Assembly: GCA_017453725.1 (NCBI GenBank)
Contig: JAFTEJ010000046.1
Coordinates: forward strand, 1-33,324
Length of the DNA stretch: 33,324 bases
Direction: 5' to 3'
Source: Clostridia bacterium
GTDB taxonomy: Bacteria > Bacillota > Clostridia > Oscillospirales > RGIG8002
Below the pieces are notes generated by a model. It saw nothing but the letters and a program-made list of their open reading frames with translations, did no database searches and was not told where the DNA came from. This document shows, one piece after another, positions 24,510 through 32,596 of this stretch. Made by a program: the position numbers and the translations under genes. Numbering within the stretch: the first letter of the stretch is position 1; every line of letters begins with the position of its first letter.

Positions 24510-26756
24510 TTACGGCGGCGGTTCGCCGCCTCCGTTGTCCGGCGGGTTTTCGGGATTATCGGGTTCGGGCTCGGAGGAGCTTTCCTCCTCGCCGCCGTTG
24601 TCGGGCTCGCTCTCCTGCGACGAGCTTGAGGGCTCGGAAGAACTGCTGTCGGGAAGGGCGGGCTCCTGCCCGGAGGAGCTTTCGCCGCGTGAGCTTGAAA
24701 CCGAGGACGAGAGCGGCTCGGAGGAGGACGGCGGGGCTTCGTAGCCGTCGGCGTACTTGCCGAGCTTGAAGTAGGCGTCCATTATCTCTTTGGCGACGGG
24801 CGCGACGCCGTTGCCGCTGCCGGCGTGCTCAACGAGCACGCATATAACTATTTCGGGGTTCTTGTACGGGGCGAAGCTGACGAAGACGCCGGTCGCGGTG
24901 CCCTTGGAAACGGACGCCGTTCCCGTCTTGCCGCCTACGGAAATGGGGTAGTTCTCAAAAACTCTTGAGGCGGTGCCGCCTTCCTCGGTGACGGAGCGCA
25001 ATCCGCGCAGTATCGCGTTCTGCTCCTGTTCGGTCATGCTGACGGTGGAAACGACCCTCGGCTCGAACTGGTTGATGACCGATCTGTCGTTGTAATCGAG
25101 TATCTTGTCGAGCAGGTGGACCTGATAGCGCGTTCCGCCGTTGGCGATGGTGGCGATATAGTTCGCTATCTGCAGCGGGGTGAAGAGGTGGTATGACTGG
25201 CCGATCGCGGCCTGGAGGTCGTCGCCGCCGTACCACGATTCGCCGAAGGTGTTTTCCTTATACTTTCTGCTGGCGAGGACGCCCGCGCTTTCGCCGGGGA
25301 TCTCGATACCGGTCTTTTCTCCGAGTCCGAGCCGCGTGCAGACTTCGTCGAGCTTATCTATGCCGAGCCGCCTGCCGACCTCGAAGAAGAAGTAGTTGCA
25401 GGAGGTCTGCAGCGCCTTGGCGACGTCGCAGGGTCCGTGCGTAGTGCCATAGCTGTCGTAGATCCAGCACTTCGGCTGGTAGTCGTCGTAGAAGGTGTAT
25501 ATTCCCTTGTCGTAGATTATTTCGTCGGTGGTGATGACTTTATTTTCAAGTCCGGCGAGCGCGGTCGCGGGCTTGAAGGTCGAGCCGGGGGAGTAGGTGC
25601 CGCCGATAACGCGGTTGAGCAGCGGGTTGGCGGGATTGCTTATCAGATCGGAGAAGTCCGCGGAATACCGCGTCAGGTCGTAGGTCGGATAGCTTGCCAT
25701 CGCGTAGATCGCGCCCGTGTTGGGGTTGATCGCGACGACGGAGCCGGCGTTGCAGTCTTCGCCGACGCCGTTTTTGGCGTTTGCTTTGATGCGCTTAATG
25801 GTGGCTTCAAGCGCGTCCTGCGCTACGCGCTGCAGTTTGGAATTTATCGTCAGCTTTATGGTGTTGCCGGGTTTGGAGGTCTCGCCGGAGTGTACCCCGA
25901 CGACCTTGCCGGTGCTGTCGACTTCAACGAGACTCTCGCCCTCGGTGCCGCGAAGGTAGTCCTCGAAGGCCTTTTCCGCGCCTTCCTTGCCGACCGTGGC
26001 GTTAAGCGGGTAGCCGCGTTCTACGTAGCTGTCGGCCTCCTCGGCGGAAATAAGGCCCGTCCTGCCGATGACGTGCGGGGCGAAGGTGCCGTCGTTTATA
26101 ATCCGTATCGGCTCGACGGTCACGTCGACGCCGCTCATTTCATAGCGGCGCTCCTTTATCTCGCTGGCGGTCTCGGCAGAGATGTCGCTGGCGGCGGTGA
26201 AAGGCGTGCCGATCGCGAAGTTGCGGAGCTCCATCTCGTAGCGAAATCCGGCGAGGCGGCGCATTCCGGCGGCATCGCCGCCTTCAATGCCGTAACGGTT
26301 GTAAAGCGCGGCGAGCGCGTCCTGAGGCGAAGCGCCGTCGTCAAGGCCCAGTGTTTTCAGCAGCTTTTTCTTCGCGTTTTCCTTGCCCGCCTCCCATTCA
26401 TATGGGGATACGTCGGTTATCGGAACGCCGTCCTTGATCTCGACTTCGTTTTCGAGCAGTATCTTTATGAGCTTTGCGCAGGTGTCGTTCTCCTGGCCCT
26501 TGGGTATGTACGCGCGGTCGAGCGTAACGGAAAGCCCCATGCGGTTGGTGACTATCGGCTCACCGTCGGAATCGAGTATCTCTCCGCGAACGGCGACCGT
26601 CGTTTGAGTCTTATAAGAACGCTTCGTGGCGGTCTCTAGGTATTCGTCGCCGTGGACGAGCTGGAGGTTCATGAGGCGAACTATGTATACGACGACGACC
26701 AGGCACCAAAAGACGCCCAGTATAAACGTTTTTATCCTTTTGCTTCGCTTATCCAT
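24510..26756 (-). CDS. mrdA: penicillin-binding protein 2 (elongation transpeptidase) with Ser/Pro/Glu tail
   Basis: Class B PBP that cross-links peptidoglycan during elongation with RodA and the Mre proteins. An N-terminal anchor (FILGVFWCLVVVVYIVRLM, about 11-29) is followed by the pedestal domain (TTVAVRGEILDSDGEPI) and the transpeptidase: S392-T-F-K395 in SPGSTFKPA, S452-C-N in SCNYFFFEVG and K610-T-G-T in GGKTGTAS. The last 74 residues (about 675-748) are a low-complexity tail of Ser, Glu, Pro, Asp, Asn and Gly outside the enzyme fold. It follows mreD with a 9-base gap. Confidence 0.95.
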   Translation of the reverse strand: MDKRSKRIKTFILGVFWCLVVVVYIVRLMNLQLVHGDEYLETATKRSYKTQTTVAVRGEILDSDGEPIVTNRMGLSVTLDRAYIPKGQENDTCAKLIKILLENEVEIKDGVPITDVSPYEWEAGKENAKKKLLKTLGLDDGASPQDALAALYNRYGIEGGDAAGMRRLAGFRYEMELRNFAIGTPFTAASDISAETASEIKERRYEMSGVDVTVEPIRIINDGTFAPHVIGRTGLISAEEADSYVERGYPLNATVGKEGAEKAFEDYLRGTEGESLVEVDSTGKVVGVHSGETSKPGNTIKLTINSKLQRVAQDALEATIKRIKANAKNGVGEDCNAGSVVAINPNTGAIYAMASYPTYDLTRYSADFSDLISNPANPLLNRVIGGTYSPGSTFKPATALAGLENKVITTDEIIYDKGIYTFYDDYQPKCWIYDSYGTTHGPCDVAKALQTSCNYFFFEVGRRLGIDKLDEVCTRLGLGEKTGIEIPGESAGVLASRKYKENTFGESWYGGDDLQAAIGQSYHLFTPLQIANYIATIANGGTRYQVHLLDKILDYNDRSVINQFEPRVVSTVSMTEQEQNAILRGLRSVTEEGGTASRVFENYPISVGGKTGTASVSKGTATGVFVSFAPYKNPEIVICVLVEHAGSGNGVAPVAKEIMDAYFKLGKYADGYEAPPSSSEPLSSSVSSSRGESSSGQEPALPDSSSSEPSSSSQESEPDNGGEEESSSEPEPDNPENPPDNGGGEPPP

Positions 26757-26765
26757 AGTTTCCCC

Positions 26766-27278
26766 TTATCCGACGGGCGAATTGATCTTCCTGCTTATCG
26801 GGCGGAAAATGATGAAAAAGATCGTTCCCGTTACCGCCGCGCTCAAACCTCCGTGCAGGATGGCGAGGAAGACGGTGTACCAAGCTCCGCCGTTGCCCCA
26901 TATCAAAAAGAAGAAAAAGTAGGTTATCAGCTGATATATCGCAGCGAACGCCGCAACTGTCACGAGATTCGTCAGCCATTTGACGCGGATGAGGTTCGCC
27001 GCGACGATCTGCGCCGCGAAGGCGAAAAGCAGCATCAGCAGCGCGTTATAGCCGAAAAGGCGCCCCGAAGTGACGTCCCAGAGCAGACCGAACACGCACC
27101 CGAGCACGAGCCCTACGTCCGAATCGTCGTTCAGTGAGATGACGACAACGGCGGGCAGCACGAGGCATATGTACGAAATGTGAAGCGACAGCGTGTTCTG
27201 CAGCACGAGCATGAGAAGCAGCAGAAACGAATACACCGTCCACTTTGCGAAGGAGGCCTTCGGTTTGTTGCTGTTCAC
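26766..27278 (-). CDS. mreD: rod shape-determining protein MreD
   Basis: Integral membrane partner of MreC in the elongasome, 170 residues with about five hydrophobic segments: VYSFLLLLMLVLQNTLSL, YICLVLPAVVVISL, GLVLGCVFGLLWDVTSG, ALLMLLFAFAAQIV and LVTVAAFAAIYQLITYFFFF. The GLVLGCVFGLLWDVTSGRLFGYNAL stretch carries the family G-x-x-x-G-x-x-x-D pattern. The start is GTG at 27278, one base after the mreC stop, with AGGAGCAGGAA in the end of mreC. Confidence 0.92.
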   Translation of the reverse strand: MNSNKPKASFAKWTVYSFLLLLMLVLQNTLSLHISYICLVLPAVVVISLNDDSDVGLVLGCVFGLLWDVTSGRLFGYNALLMLLFAFAAQIVAANLIRVKWLTNLVTVAAFAAIYQLITYFFFFLIWGNGGAWYTVFLAILHGGLSAAVTGTIFFIIFRPISRKINSPVG

Positions 27279-27279
27279 G

Positions 27280-28125
27280 TTATTCCTGCTCCTGTCCGGT
27301 GAAATCTGTGATTATATAGACGTTGCGCAGCTGGCTGATGTCGGTGTAGGGAACTATCACCGCGTAGCTTGAAGCGCCGTGAGTCTCGGCGCGGACCTCT
27401 TCCACGGTGCCGACGATTATGTTTTTCGGGAAGGCGCCGCCGAGTCCGCTCGTGACGATCATATCGCCCGCGGCGACCTCGGTCTCGCGCGGCAGGTAGC
27501 TCATTTTGCACTTGCCGTCCTCACGGAGCTTCGCGTCGCCCTCGACCACGGCGACTTCGCCGGTGCGTGTCTCGAGCGCGCCGCACTCGAACGAAACGTC
27601 GAGTATGGTCGTGATCTTGCTGTAGGTCAGATAGACCTCGCTGACGTAGCCGATGATGCTGCCGCTTGAAATGACCGGATCGCGCACCTCGACTCCGTCG
27701 ATGCTCCCACGGTCGACGGATATGACGTCGAACCAGCCGGAAGGATCGCGGCCTATGACCTTCGCCTTGGTAAGCGAAAGCTCGGTAAGGCGCTCGGTCA
27801 GTCCGAGACTGTCTTTAAGGAAGGCGTTTTCCTGCATCAGCATCTCATTCTGGCTTTCCAGCGTCTGCAGCCGTCGTATCTCCTGCCGGAGCATGTCGTT
27901 CTCCTCTTTCAGCCGGTCGTAGTCGCCGAGCTTGACGAAGAAATCCGACAGCCCGTTGACGATGGCGGCGTTGGCCTTCTGGAACGGTGTGGTGAGCGCG
28001 CCGAAAAAGCTCTCGAGATAGCTCGCTTCGCCGCCGCGGCTGAGCGAATAGATCATCGAGCCGATGAGCACGAGGCAGACCGCGGCGATTATTTTAATTT
28101 TCTTTCCGGTGAAGAAATCCCGCAT
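27280..28125 (-). CDS. mreC: rod shape-determining protein MreC
   Basis: Membrane-anchored periplasmic-side scaffold for PBP2. One N-terminal membrane segment (about residues 9-27, IKIIAAVCLVLIGSMIYSL) precedes a coiled coil (about 68-108, YDRLKEENDMLRQEIRRL, then ESQNEMLMQENAFL) and a beta-rich domain with AKVIGRDPSGWFDVISVDRG, VISSGSIIGYVSEV and DMIVTSGLGGAFPKNIIVG. All are MreC hallmarks. AGAGGT precedes the ATG by 6-7 bases. Length 281 is typical. The 62-base gap to mreB has only small GC hairpins. Confidence 0.95.
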   Translation of the reverse strand: MRDFFTGKKIKIIAAVCLVLIGSMIYSLSRGGEASYLESFFGALTTPFQKANAAIVNGLSDFFVKLGDYDRLKEENDMLRQEIRRLQTLESQNEMLMQENAFLKDSLGLTERLTELSLTKAKVIGRDPSGWFDVISVDRGSIDGVEVRDPVISSGSIIGYVSEVYLTYSKITTILDVSFECGALETRTGEVAVVEGDAKLREDGKCKMSYLPRETEVAAGDMIVTSGLGGAFPKNIIVGTVEEVRAETHGASSYAVIVPYTDISQLRNVYIITDFTGQEQE

Positions 28126-28187
28126 TTCGTGACCTCTTTTGCAAGATGAATGGAACGGTTACGCGGCGGAAACCGCGTGAACGGCGG

Positions 28188-29210
28188 TTACGCCATTCTG
28201 TAGCCGTAGGAATCGTCGTTGTCGAATTCGTCGATGTGCTCGAGCATCATTCCGGCGCCGATGGCGACGCAGTCGGTGGGCTCCGGAGCTATATAGACGG
28301 GCATGCCGGTCTCCTGCGCGATGACGGTGTCGATGCCGCGCAGCAGCGCGGAGCCGCCGCAGAGCATGATGCCGCGCTCGATGAGGTCGGCGGAAAGCTC
28401 CGGCGGTGTTTTCTCCAGCGTCGAACGCACGGCTTCGAGTATCGCGGCGACGGAGTCGCTGAGCGCCTCGCGCACCTCGGAGGCGGTTATCTCGAGTTCT
28501 CTGGGAAGTCCGTCGATGATGTTCCTGCCCTTGATCAGCTCGCGCCCTTCGTTCTCATAAGGGTACGCGGAGCCGATATGTATCTTGACCTCCTCGGCGG
28601 TGCGTCCGCCGATGGCGATATTGTATTTGCGTCTGACGTAGTCGACGATGGCGTCGTCGAAGTCGTCGCCCGCGACCTTGACCGAGCAGCTGGAAACTAT
28701 GCCCTGGTAGGAGATGACCGCGACCTCGGTCAGTCCGCCGCCGATGTCGACTATCATCGAACCGGTCGCCTCGGCGATCGGGAGTCCGGCGCCGATGGCC
28801 GCCGCCATGGGCTCGTCGACGGTGCGCGGATCGCGCACTCCCGCGCCCGCGGCCGCCTGCTTGACGGCGTGGCGCTCGACCTCCGTGACGTTGAAGGGCA
28901 CGGCGATGACCGCGCGCGGCTTCGAGAAGAAGCTGTTGCCGCAGACCTCCTTGACGAAGCGGCGGAGCATCCCCTCCGTGCTGGTCAGGTCGGCGATGAC
29001 GCCGTCCTGGATCGGACGTACGGCGGTTATGTCCTTCGGCGTGCGGCCGAGCATTTCCTTGGCCTCGTTGCCGGCGGCGCGTATGACCTCGTCGTAGTTG
29101 TCGATGGCGACGACGCTGGGTTCGCGCAGCACTATGCCGCGGTCCTTGTAATATATCTTCGTGTTGGAGGTGCCCATGTCGATGCCGATGAAGTTATTGA
29201 AAAGTCCCAT
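28188..29210 (-). CDS. mreB: cell shape actin homologue MreB
   Basis: Actin-like filament protein that steers wall synthesis along the cell. Nucleotide motifs in order are phosphate 1 (FIGIDMGTSNTKIYY), phosphate 2 (IVDIGGGLTEVAVIS) and the adenosine loop (IMLCGGSALLRGID). VDEPMAAAIGAGLPI is the characteristic connect segment. MGLFNNF forms the short N-terminus. Length 340 is normal. AGAAAGGC precedes the ATG by about 10 bases. It heads the mreB-mreC-mreD-pbp2 series, downstream of dut. Confidence 0.96.
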   Translation of the reverse strand: MGLFNNFIGIDMGTSNTKIYYKDRGIVLREPSVVAIDNYDEVIRAAGNEAKEMLGRTPKDITAVRPIQDGVIADLTSTEGMLRRFVKEVCGNSFFSKPRAVIAVPFNVTEVERHAVKQAAAGAGVRDPRTVDEPMAAAIGAGLPIAEATGSMIVDIGGGLTEVAVISYQGIVSSCSVKVAGDDFDDAIVDYVRRKYNIAIGGRTAEEVKIHIGSAYPYENEGRELIKGRNIIDGLPRELEITASEVREALSDSVAAILEAVRSTLEKTPPELSADLIERGIMLCGGSALLRGIDTVIAQETGMPVYIAPEPTDCVAIGAGMMLEHIDEFDNDDSYGYRMA

Positions 29211-29261
29211 ATAAAACTGCCTTTCTCCGCCATGGCGGGAGGGGATAAAAAACGAAGGTGG

Positions 29262-29708
29262 TTATCTGCCGGTCGAGCCGAATCCGCCCGCACCGCGTTC
29301 GGTCTCCTCGAGCTTTTCCGTTTCAACGAGAGTTACCGGAAGGGGAGACGTAACGACGAGCTGCGCGACGCGGTCGAGCGGCATTATCGTGTAGGGTTCG
29401 TCGGAGACGTTGCAGAGCCCGACGAAGATCTCGCCGGTGTAGTCGCTGTCGATGACGCCGACGGAGTTGGAGAGCGTCACGCCGTGCTTGACGCCGAGTC
29501 CGCTTCTGCCGAAGAGCAGACCGACGCTGCCTTCGGGGAGCTTTACGGCTATACCCGTCGGCACGGAGGCGAGCTTGCCGGGTTGAAGCGTCAGCGGCGC
29601 TTCTATCGCGGCGCACAGGTCGAAGCCGGCGCTGCCGGAGGTCGCGCGTTCGGGCGCTTTCACGCCCGCGCGTCCGGTCAGCTTAACGAAAACTCGGGCG
29701 TCAGACAA
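29262..29708 (-). CDS. dut: dUTP pyrophosphatase (dUTPase)
   Basis: Trimeric enzyme hydrolysing dUTP to dUMP, keeping uracil out of DNA. All five motifs are present: GSAGFDLCA, GRSGLGVKHGV, VGVIDSDYTGEI with the catalytic Asp, LDRVAQLVV and the mobile C-terminal RGAGGFGSTGR. Length 148 is typical. The start is TTG at 29708, overlapping the end of zapA by 8 bases, with GAGGTGA inside zapA as ribosome site, so it should be translationally coupled. Dut is an unusual neighbour for zapA and mreB but shares their transcript by position. Confidence 0.96.
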   Translation of the reverse strand: MSDARVFVKLTGRAGVKAPERATSGSAGFDLCAAIEAPLTLQPGKLASVPTGIAVKLPEGSVGLLFGRSGLGVKHGVTLSNSVGVIDSDYTGEIFVGLCNVSDEPYTIMPLDRVAQLVVTSPLPVTLVETEKLEETERGAGGFGSTGR

Positions 29709-30111
29709 AGCTGCTCACCTCGCCGCCGTAGCCGTAACCGTTCTCGCCGTTGTCCTTCTCCTCGGGTTCGTCGTCGAGCGGTTCGGACGCCGCGCCGTGC
29801 TGCGCCTCAAAGAGCTTCTGCTTGAGCTCGTCCGTCTCCTTCTGGAGATAGAAGAGCTGCTTGGAAGTCTCGCGGTAGCGCGCGTTGACGTTGTCGACCT
29901 CGTCTTTGAGACGGAGGTAGCGATCCGCGAGCTCGATTGAAGTCAGCGCAAGCGCCTTCTCGGTGCTGAGCCACTGCGCGTCGCGCTGGTGCGCGGCGAT
30001 GCGGCGGTCGACGTCGGCGGCCGCGCGTTCAACGTTCACCGCGGGCTCGTCGGTCTTGATGGTGTAAGGAACTCCGCCGATCTTTACGTTGATAAGATTT
30101 TTTTCGCTCAT
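29701..30111 (-). CDS. zapA: cell division protein ZapA
   Basis: Small FtsZ-ring stabiliser. The N-terminal domain has NLINVKIGGVPYTIKTDEP and VERAAADVDRRIAAH, the ZapA pattern, and STEKALALTSIELADRYLRL begins the helix that becomes a long coiled coil (VDNVNARYRETSKQLF, then LQKETDELKQKLF). A low-complexity acidic tail follows. The ATG at 30111 has GGGGTGG 6 bases upstream and is preferred to the ATG at 30135. It is the first gene of the long minus-strand block. Confidence 0.92.
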   Translation of the reverse strand: MSEKNLINVKIGGVPYTIKTDEPAVNVERAAADVDRRIAAHQRDAQWLSTEKALALTSIELADRYLRLKDEVDNVNARYRETSKQLFYLQKETDELKQKLFEAQHGAASEPLDDEPEEKDNGENGYGYGGEVSSFV

Positions 30112-30162
30112 GTTGTCCACCCCGAAATTGTACATATTTATACTATTATACTATCATCTCAC

Positions 30163-30191
30163 ATTATAGCAAACATTTCCGCGTTTCTCAA
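30163..30191 (-). promoter_or_regulatory. promoter of the zapA-dut-mre block
   Basis: Minus-strand TTGAGA (30186-30191), 17-base spacer, TATAAT (30163-30168). A second TATAAT at 30145-30150 lacks a good -35. Its -35 is 10 bases from the divergent proBA -35, so the two promoters lie back to back. Confidence 0.85.
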
Positions 30192-30201
30192 CACTTTTTT
30201 G

Positions 30202-30229
30202 TTGACATATTCAAAAAATATGATAAGAT
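30202..30229 (+). promoter_or_regulatory. promoter of proBA
   Basis: TTGACA (30202-30207), 16-base spacer, TAAGAT (30224-30229). The leader contains a CGCGCC-GAAA-GGCGCG hairpin just ahead of the AAAGGAG ribosome site of proB. Confidence 0.78.
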
Positions 30230-30294
30230 AACAAAATAAGGGAACGACTGATAAGCTTGGCCGCGCCGAAAGGCGCGAAAGGAGCGGAACGTAT

Positions 30295-31080
30295 ATGGAA
30301 AAAGGGAAGAGAATAGTCGTCAAGATAGGCACCTCCTCGCTGACTGCCAACGGCGGAAGCATCAACCTGCGCAGGATCGACGAGCTCGCGAAGGTGCTCA
30401 GCGGCGTGCGCAATACCGGCAACAGCGTAGTGCTCGTCAGCAGCGGCGCGGTCGGAGTCGGCAGCGCGATGCTCTGGAACGGAGTTCGCCCGACGGAGCT
30501 TGACGGCCTCCAGGCAGCCGCCGCGGTGGGGCAGATCCGCCTTATGCACATATACGACAAGCTCTTCGCCGAGTTCGGCGTGCCGGTCGCGCAGGTGCTT
30601 CTGACGCGCAACAACGTTGAAAATGAGGTCCAGCGCCGCAACTGCCTCAACGCCTTCGAGCGCCTGCTTTCAATGGGCGTCATCCCGATAGTCAACGCCA
30701 ACGATGTCGTGAACACCGACGAGATAAAAGAGCTCGCCGGATTCCGCGATAACGATAACCTTTCCGCCGTCGTCGCGGAGCTGATAAGCGCGGATATGCT
30801 CATCTTCCTGACCGACGCGGACGGGCTTTTCGATTCAAATCCGCACTCGAATCCGGACGCGAAGCTCATCCCGCGCGTGACCGAAATCACGCCGGAAATG
30901 TACGAGAGCTGCGAGGGCAAATCCGCCCTCGGCACGGGAGGCATGACCTCCAAGCTCCGCGCCGCCGAGCGTATGCTCGCGCAGGGCAGGGAAACGGTGA
31001 TAATGAACAGCGAGGACCCCGCGCTGATTTACGAACTGCTTGAAGGGAAACAGGTCGGCACGGTCTTTGCCGCCGGGTGA
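30295..31080 (+). CDS. proB: glutamate 5-kinase, short form without PUA domain
   Basis: First step of proline synthesis, ATP-dependent phosphorylation of glutamate. Amino acid kinase fold: VVKIGTSSLT near residue 8, VVLVSSGAVGVGSAML near 45, VPIVNANDVV-like segment reading IPIVNANDVVNTDEI, AGFRDNDNLSAVVAELI and LIFLTDADGLFDSNP, then GTGGMTSKLRAAERML. The protein ends at residue 261, before the C-terminal PUA domain present in E. coli ProB (367 residues); short forms are common in Clostridia. AAAGGAG is 9 bases upstream of the ATG. proA follows 17 bases after the stop; no proC is in view. Confidence 0.95.
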   Translation: MEKGKRIVVKIGTSSLTANGGSINLRRIDELAKVLSGVRNTGNSVVLVSSGAVGVGSAMLWNGVRPTELDGLQAAAAVGQIRLMHIYDKLFAEFGVPVAQVLLTRNNVENEVQRRNCLNAFERLLSMGVIPIVNANDVVNTDEIKELAGFRDNDNLSAVVAELISADMLIFLTDADGLFDSNPHSNPDAKLIPRVTEITPEMYESCEGKSALGTGGMTSKLRAAERMLAQGRETVIMNSEDPALIYELLEGKQVGTVFAAG

Positions 31081-31097
31081 AAAGAAAGGCAGGGAAT

Positions 31098-32342
31098 ATG
31101 GATATCAGAGCCATCGGCGCCGCGGCGAAAGCGGCGTCGCGCATAATAGGAACGTCGTCGAACGAAACGCGCAACGCCGCGCTTCGCGCGATAGCCGCCG
31201 CGCTTGAAGAGCGCAAAGCCGAGATCTTCGCCGCGAACGAAGCGGACCTCGCCGCCGCGCGCGAAAACGGCATGAGCGCCGCGATGCTCGACCGCCTCGC
31301 GCTGAACGAGAGCCGCGTGAAGCTCATGGCGCAGGGTGCGCTCGAACTGCTCGGCGTTCCCGACCCGCTCGACCGCGTATTCGACGAGCGCGTCCGCCCC
31401 AACGGGCTGAAGATAACGAAAAAAGCGGTGCCGCTCGGCGTCATCGCGATCATATACGAGGCGCGTCCGAACGTCACCGTCGACGCCGCCGTGCTGTGTC
31501 TGAAAAGCGGCAACGCCGTCATCCTCAAGGGAGGCAAAGAGGCGATAAATTCCAATCTCAAGCTCGGCGAGATAATGCGCGCCGCGCTCGAGAGCGCGGG
31601 GCTTCCCGCCGACTGCGTCACCGTCCTGCCGGATACCTCGCGCGAAGCGGCTACGGCGCTGATGACGCTTAACGAGTTCGTCGACGTGCTTATCCCGCGC
31701 GGAGGCGCCGGACTCATCTCGGCGGTGGTGAAGAACGCCACCGTCCCGACGATAGAAACCGGAACGGGCAACTGCCACGCCTTCGTGGACGCCTCCGCCG
31801 ATCTCGATATGGCGGCTGATATAATCTTCAACGCCAAGACTTCGCGCCCCTCCGTCTGCAACGCGCTCGAAACCGCGCTCGTCCACGCGGACGTCGCGGA
31901 GAAGTTTCTGCCGCTGATGAAGTCGAAGCTTGACGAGAAGAACGTCGAGCTGCGCGGCTGCGAACGCGCCCGCGCCATCCTCGGCGGCTGCGTGAAGCCC
32001 GCGGTCGAAAGCGACTGGGCGAACGAATTCCTCGACTATATCCTCGCCGTGAAGGTCGTCGGCGGTATCGACGAAGCGCTCGCGCATATCGCGCGCTACT
32101 CGACCGGACACAGCGAGGCGATAATCACGGAGAACGCGGAAAACGCCGCGCGCTTCCTGCGCGAAGTCGACGCCGCGGCGGTCTACGTCAACGCCTCCAC
32201 CCGCTTCACCGACGGCGGCGAGTTCGGCTACGGCGCGGAGATCGGCATCTCCACGCAGAAGCTCCACGCCCGCGGCCCGATGGGCGTCGACTGCCTGACC
32301 ACATACAAGTACCTAATCGAAGGCGACGGTCAGGTGAGATAA
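31098..32342 (+). CDS. proA: gamma-glutamyl phosphate reductase
   Basis: NADPH-dependent reductase making glutamate semialdehyde from the ProB product; the two enzymes pass on an unstable intermediate. ALDH-like fold of 414 residues, with VPLGVIAIIYEARPNVTVDAA near 111-131, the GNAVILKGGKEAI segment, PRGGAGLISAV, the catalytic Cys254 in TSRPSVCNALETA and a C-terminal GPMGVDCLTTYKYLI. The ATG at 31098 has AGGCAGGGA upstream and is favoured over the GTG at 31077 that overlaps proB. Confidence 0.96.
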   Translation: MDIRAIGAAAKAASRIIGTSSNETRNAALRAIAAALEERKAEIFAANEADLAAARENGMSAAMLDRLALNESRVKLMAQGALELLGVPDPLDRVFDERVRPNGLKITKKAVPLGVIAIIYEARPNVTVDAAVLCLKSGNAVILKGGKEAINSNLKLGEIMRAALESAGLPADCVTVLPDTSREAATALMTLNEFVDVLIPRGGAGLISAVVKNATVPTIETGTGNCHAFVDASADLDMAADIIFNAKTSRPSVCNALETALVHADVAEKFLPLMKSKLDEKNVELRGCERARAILGGCVKPAVESDWANEFLDYILAVKVVGGIDEALAHIARYSTGHSEAIITENAENAARFLREVDAAAVYVNASTRFTDGGEFGYGAEIGISTQKLHARGPMGVDCLTTYKYLIEGDGQVR

Positions 32343-32351
32343 CCCTCAATA

Positions 32352-32389
32352 CCCGTCATCCCGAAGGGCGAAGCCCGAGGGATCCCCTG
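32352..32389 (+). repeat. REP-like element, diverged copy
   Basis: GTCATCCCGAAGGGCGAAGC followed by CCGAGGGATCCCCTG is a GTCATCC-type dispersed repeat, just after the proA stop. It contains CCCGAAGGGCGAAGCCC, which can fold. Confidence 0.6.
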
Positions 32390-32402
32390 CCGTCTGCAGC
32401 GG

Positions 32403-32451
32403 GCCTGTCATCCTGAGCGGAGCAACCGAAGGTTGCAAAGTCGAAGGAACT
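32403..32451 (+). repeat. REP-like element GTCATCCTGAGCG, copy 2
   Basis: CTGTCATCCTGAGCGGAGC followed by an AACCGAAGGTT hairpin and GTCGAAGGAAC. It shares the first 15 bases with the inverted copy at 32551-32583. Such elements are widely dispersed in gut Firmicutes; that is recalled, not searched. Confidence 0.7.
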
Positions 32452-32476
32452 TAAAGAAAACGGTAATACAAATAAC

Positions 32477-32536
32477 AAAAGTGTGTATTCGGAGCGGGTG
32501 ATGACCCTCATATCCGAATACACACTTTTTTCTTTT
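32477..32536 (+). terminator. strong intrinsic terminator after proBA
   Basis: AAAAGTGTGTATTCGGA (32477-32493) pairs perfectly over 17 bp with TCCGAATACACACTTTT (32513-32529), followed by TTCTTTT. The loop contains its own GGGTGATGACCC mini-hairpin. Confidence 0.9.
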
Positions 32537-32550
32537 ATGCTTCCGTTACC

Positions 32551-32583
32551 TTCAGGATCCTTCGCTGACGCTCAGGATGACAG
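32551..32583 (-). repeat. REP-like element, inverted copy
   Basis: Reads CTGTCATCCTGAGCGTCAGC followed by GAAGGATCCTGAA on the minus strand. It mirrors copy 2 across the proBA terminator and sits just downstream of the LiaF-like gene's stop. Confidence 0.75.
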
Positions 32584-32596
32584 TCTCCGGTTCGCG

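Noticed and set aside
30145..30150. Second zapA promoter at a TATAAT
   Set aside because: The -35 position reads TTTGCT, a poor match, while the upstream TTGAGA-N17-TATAAT is much better.
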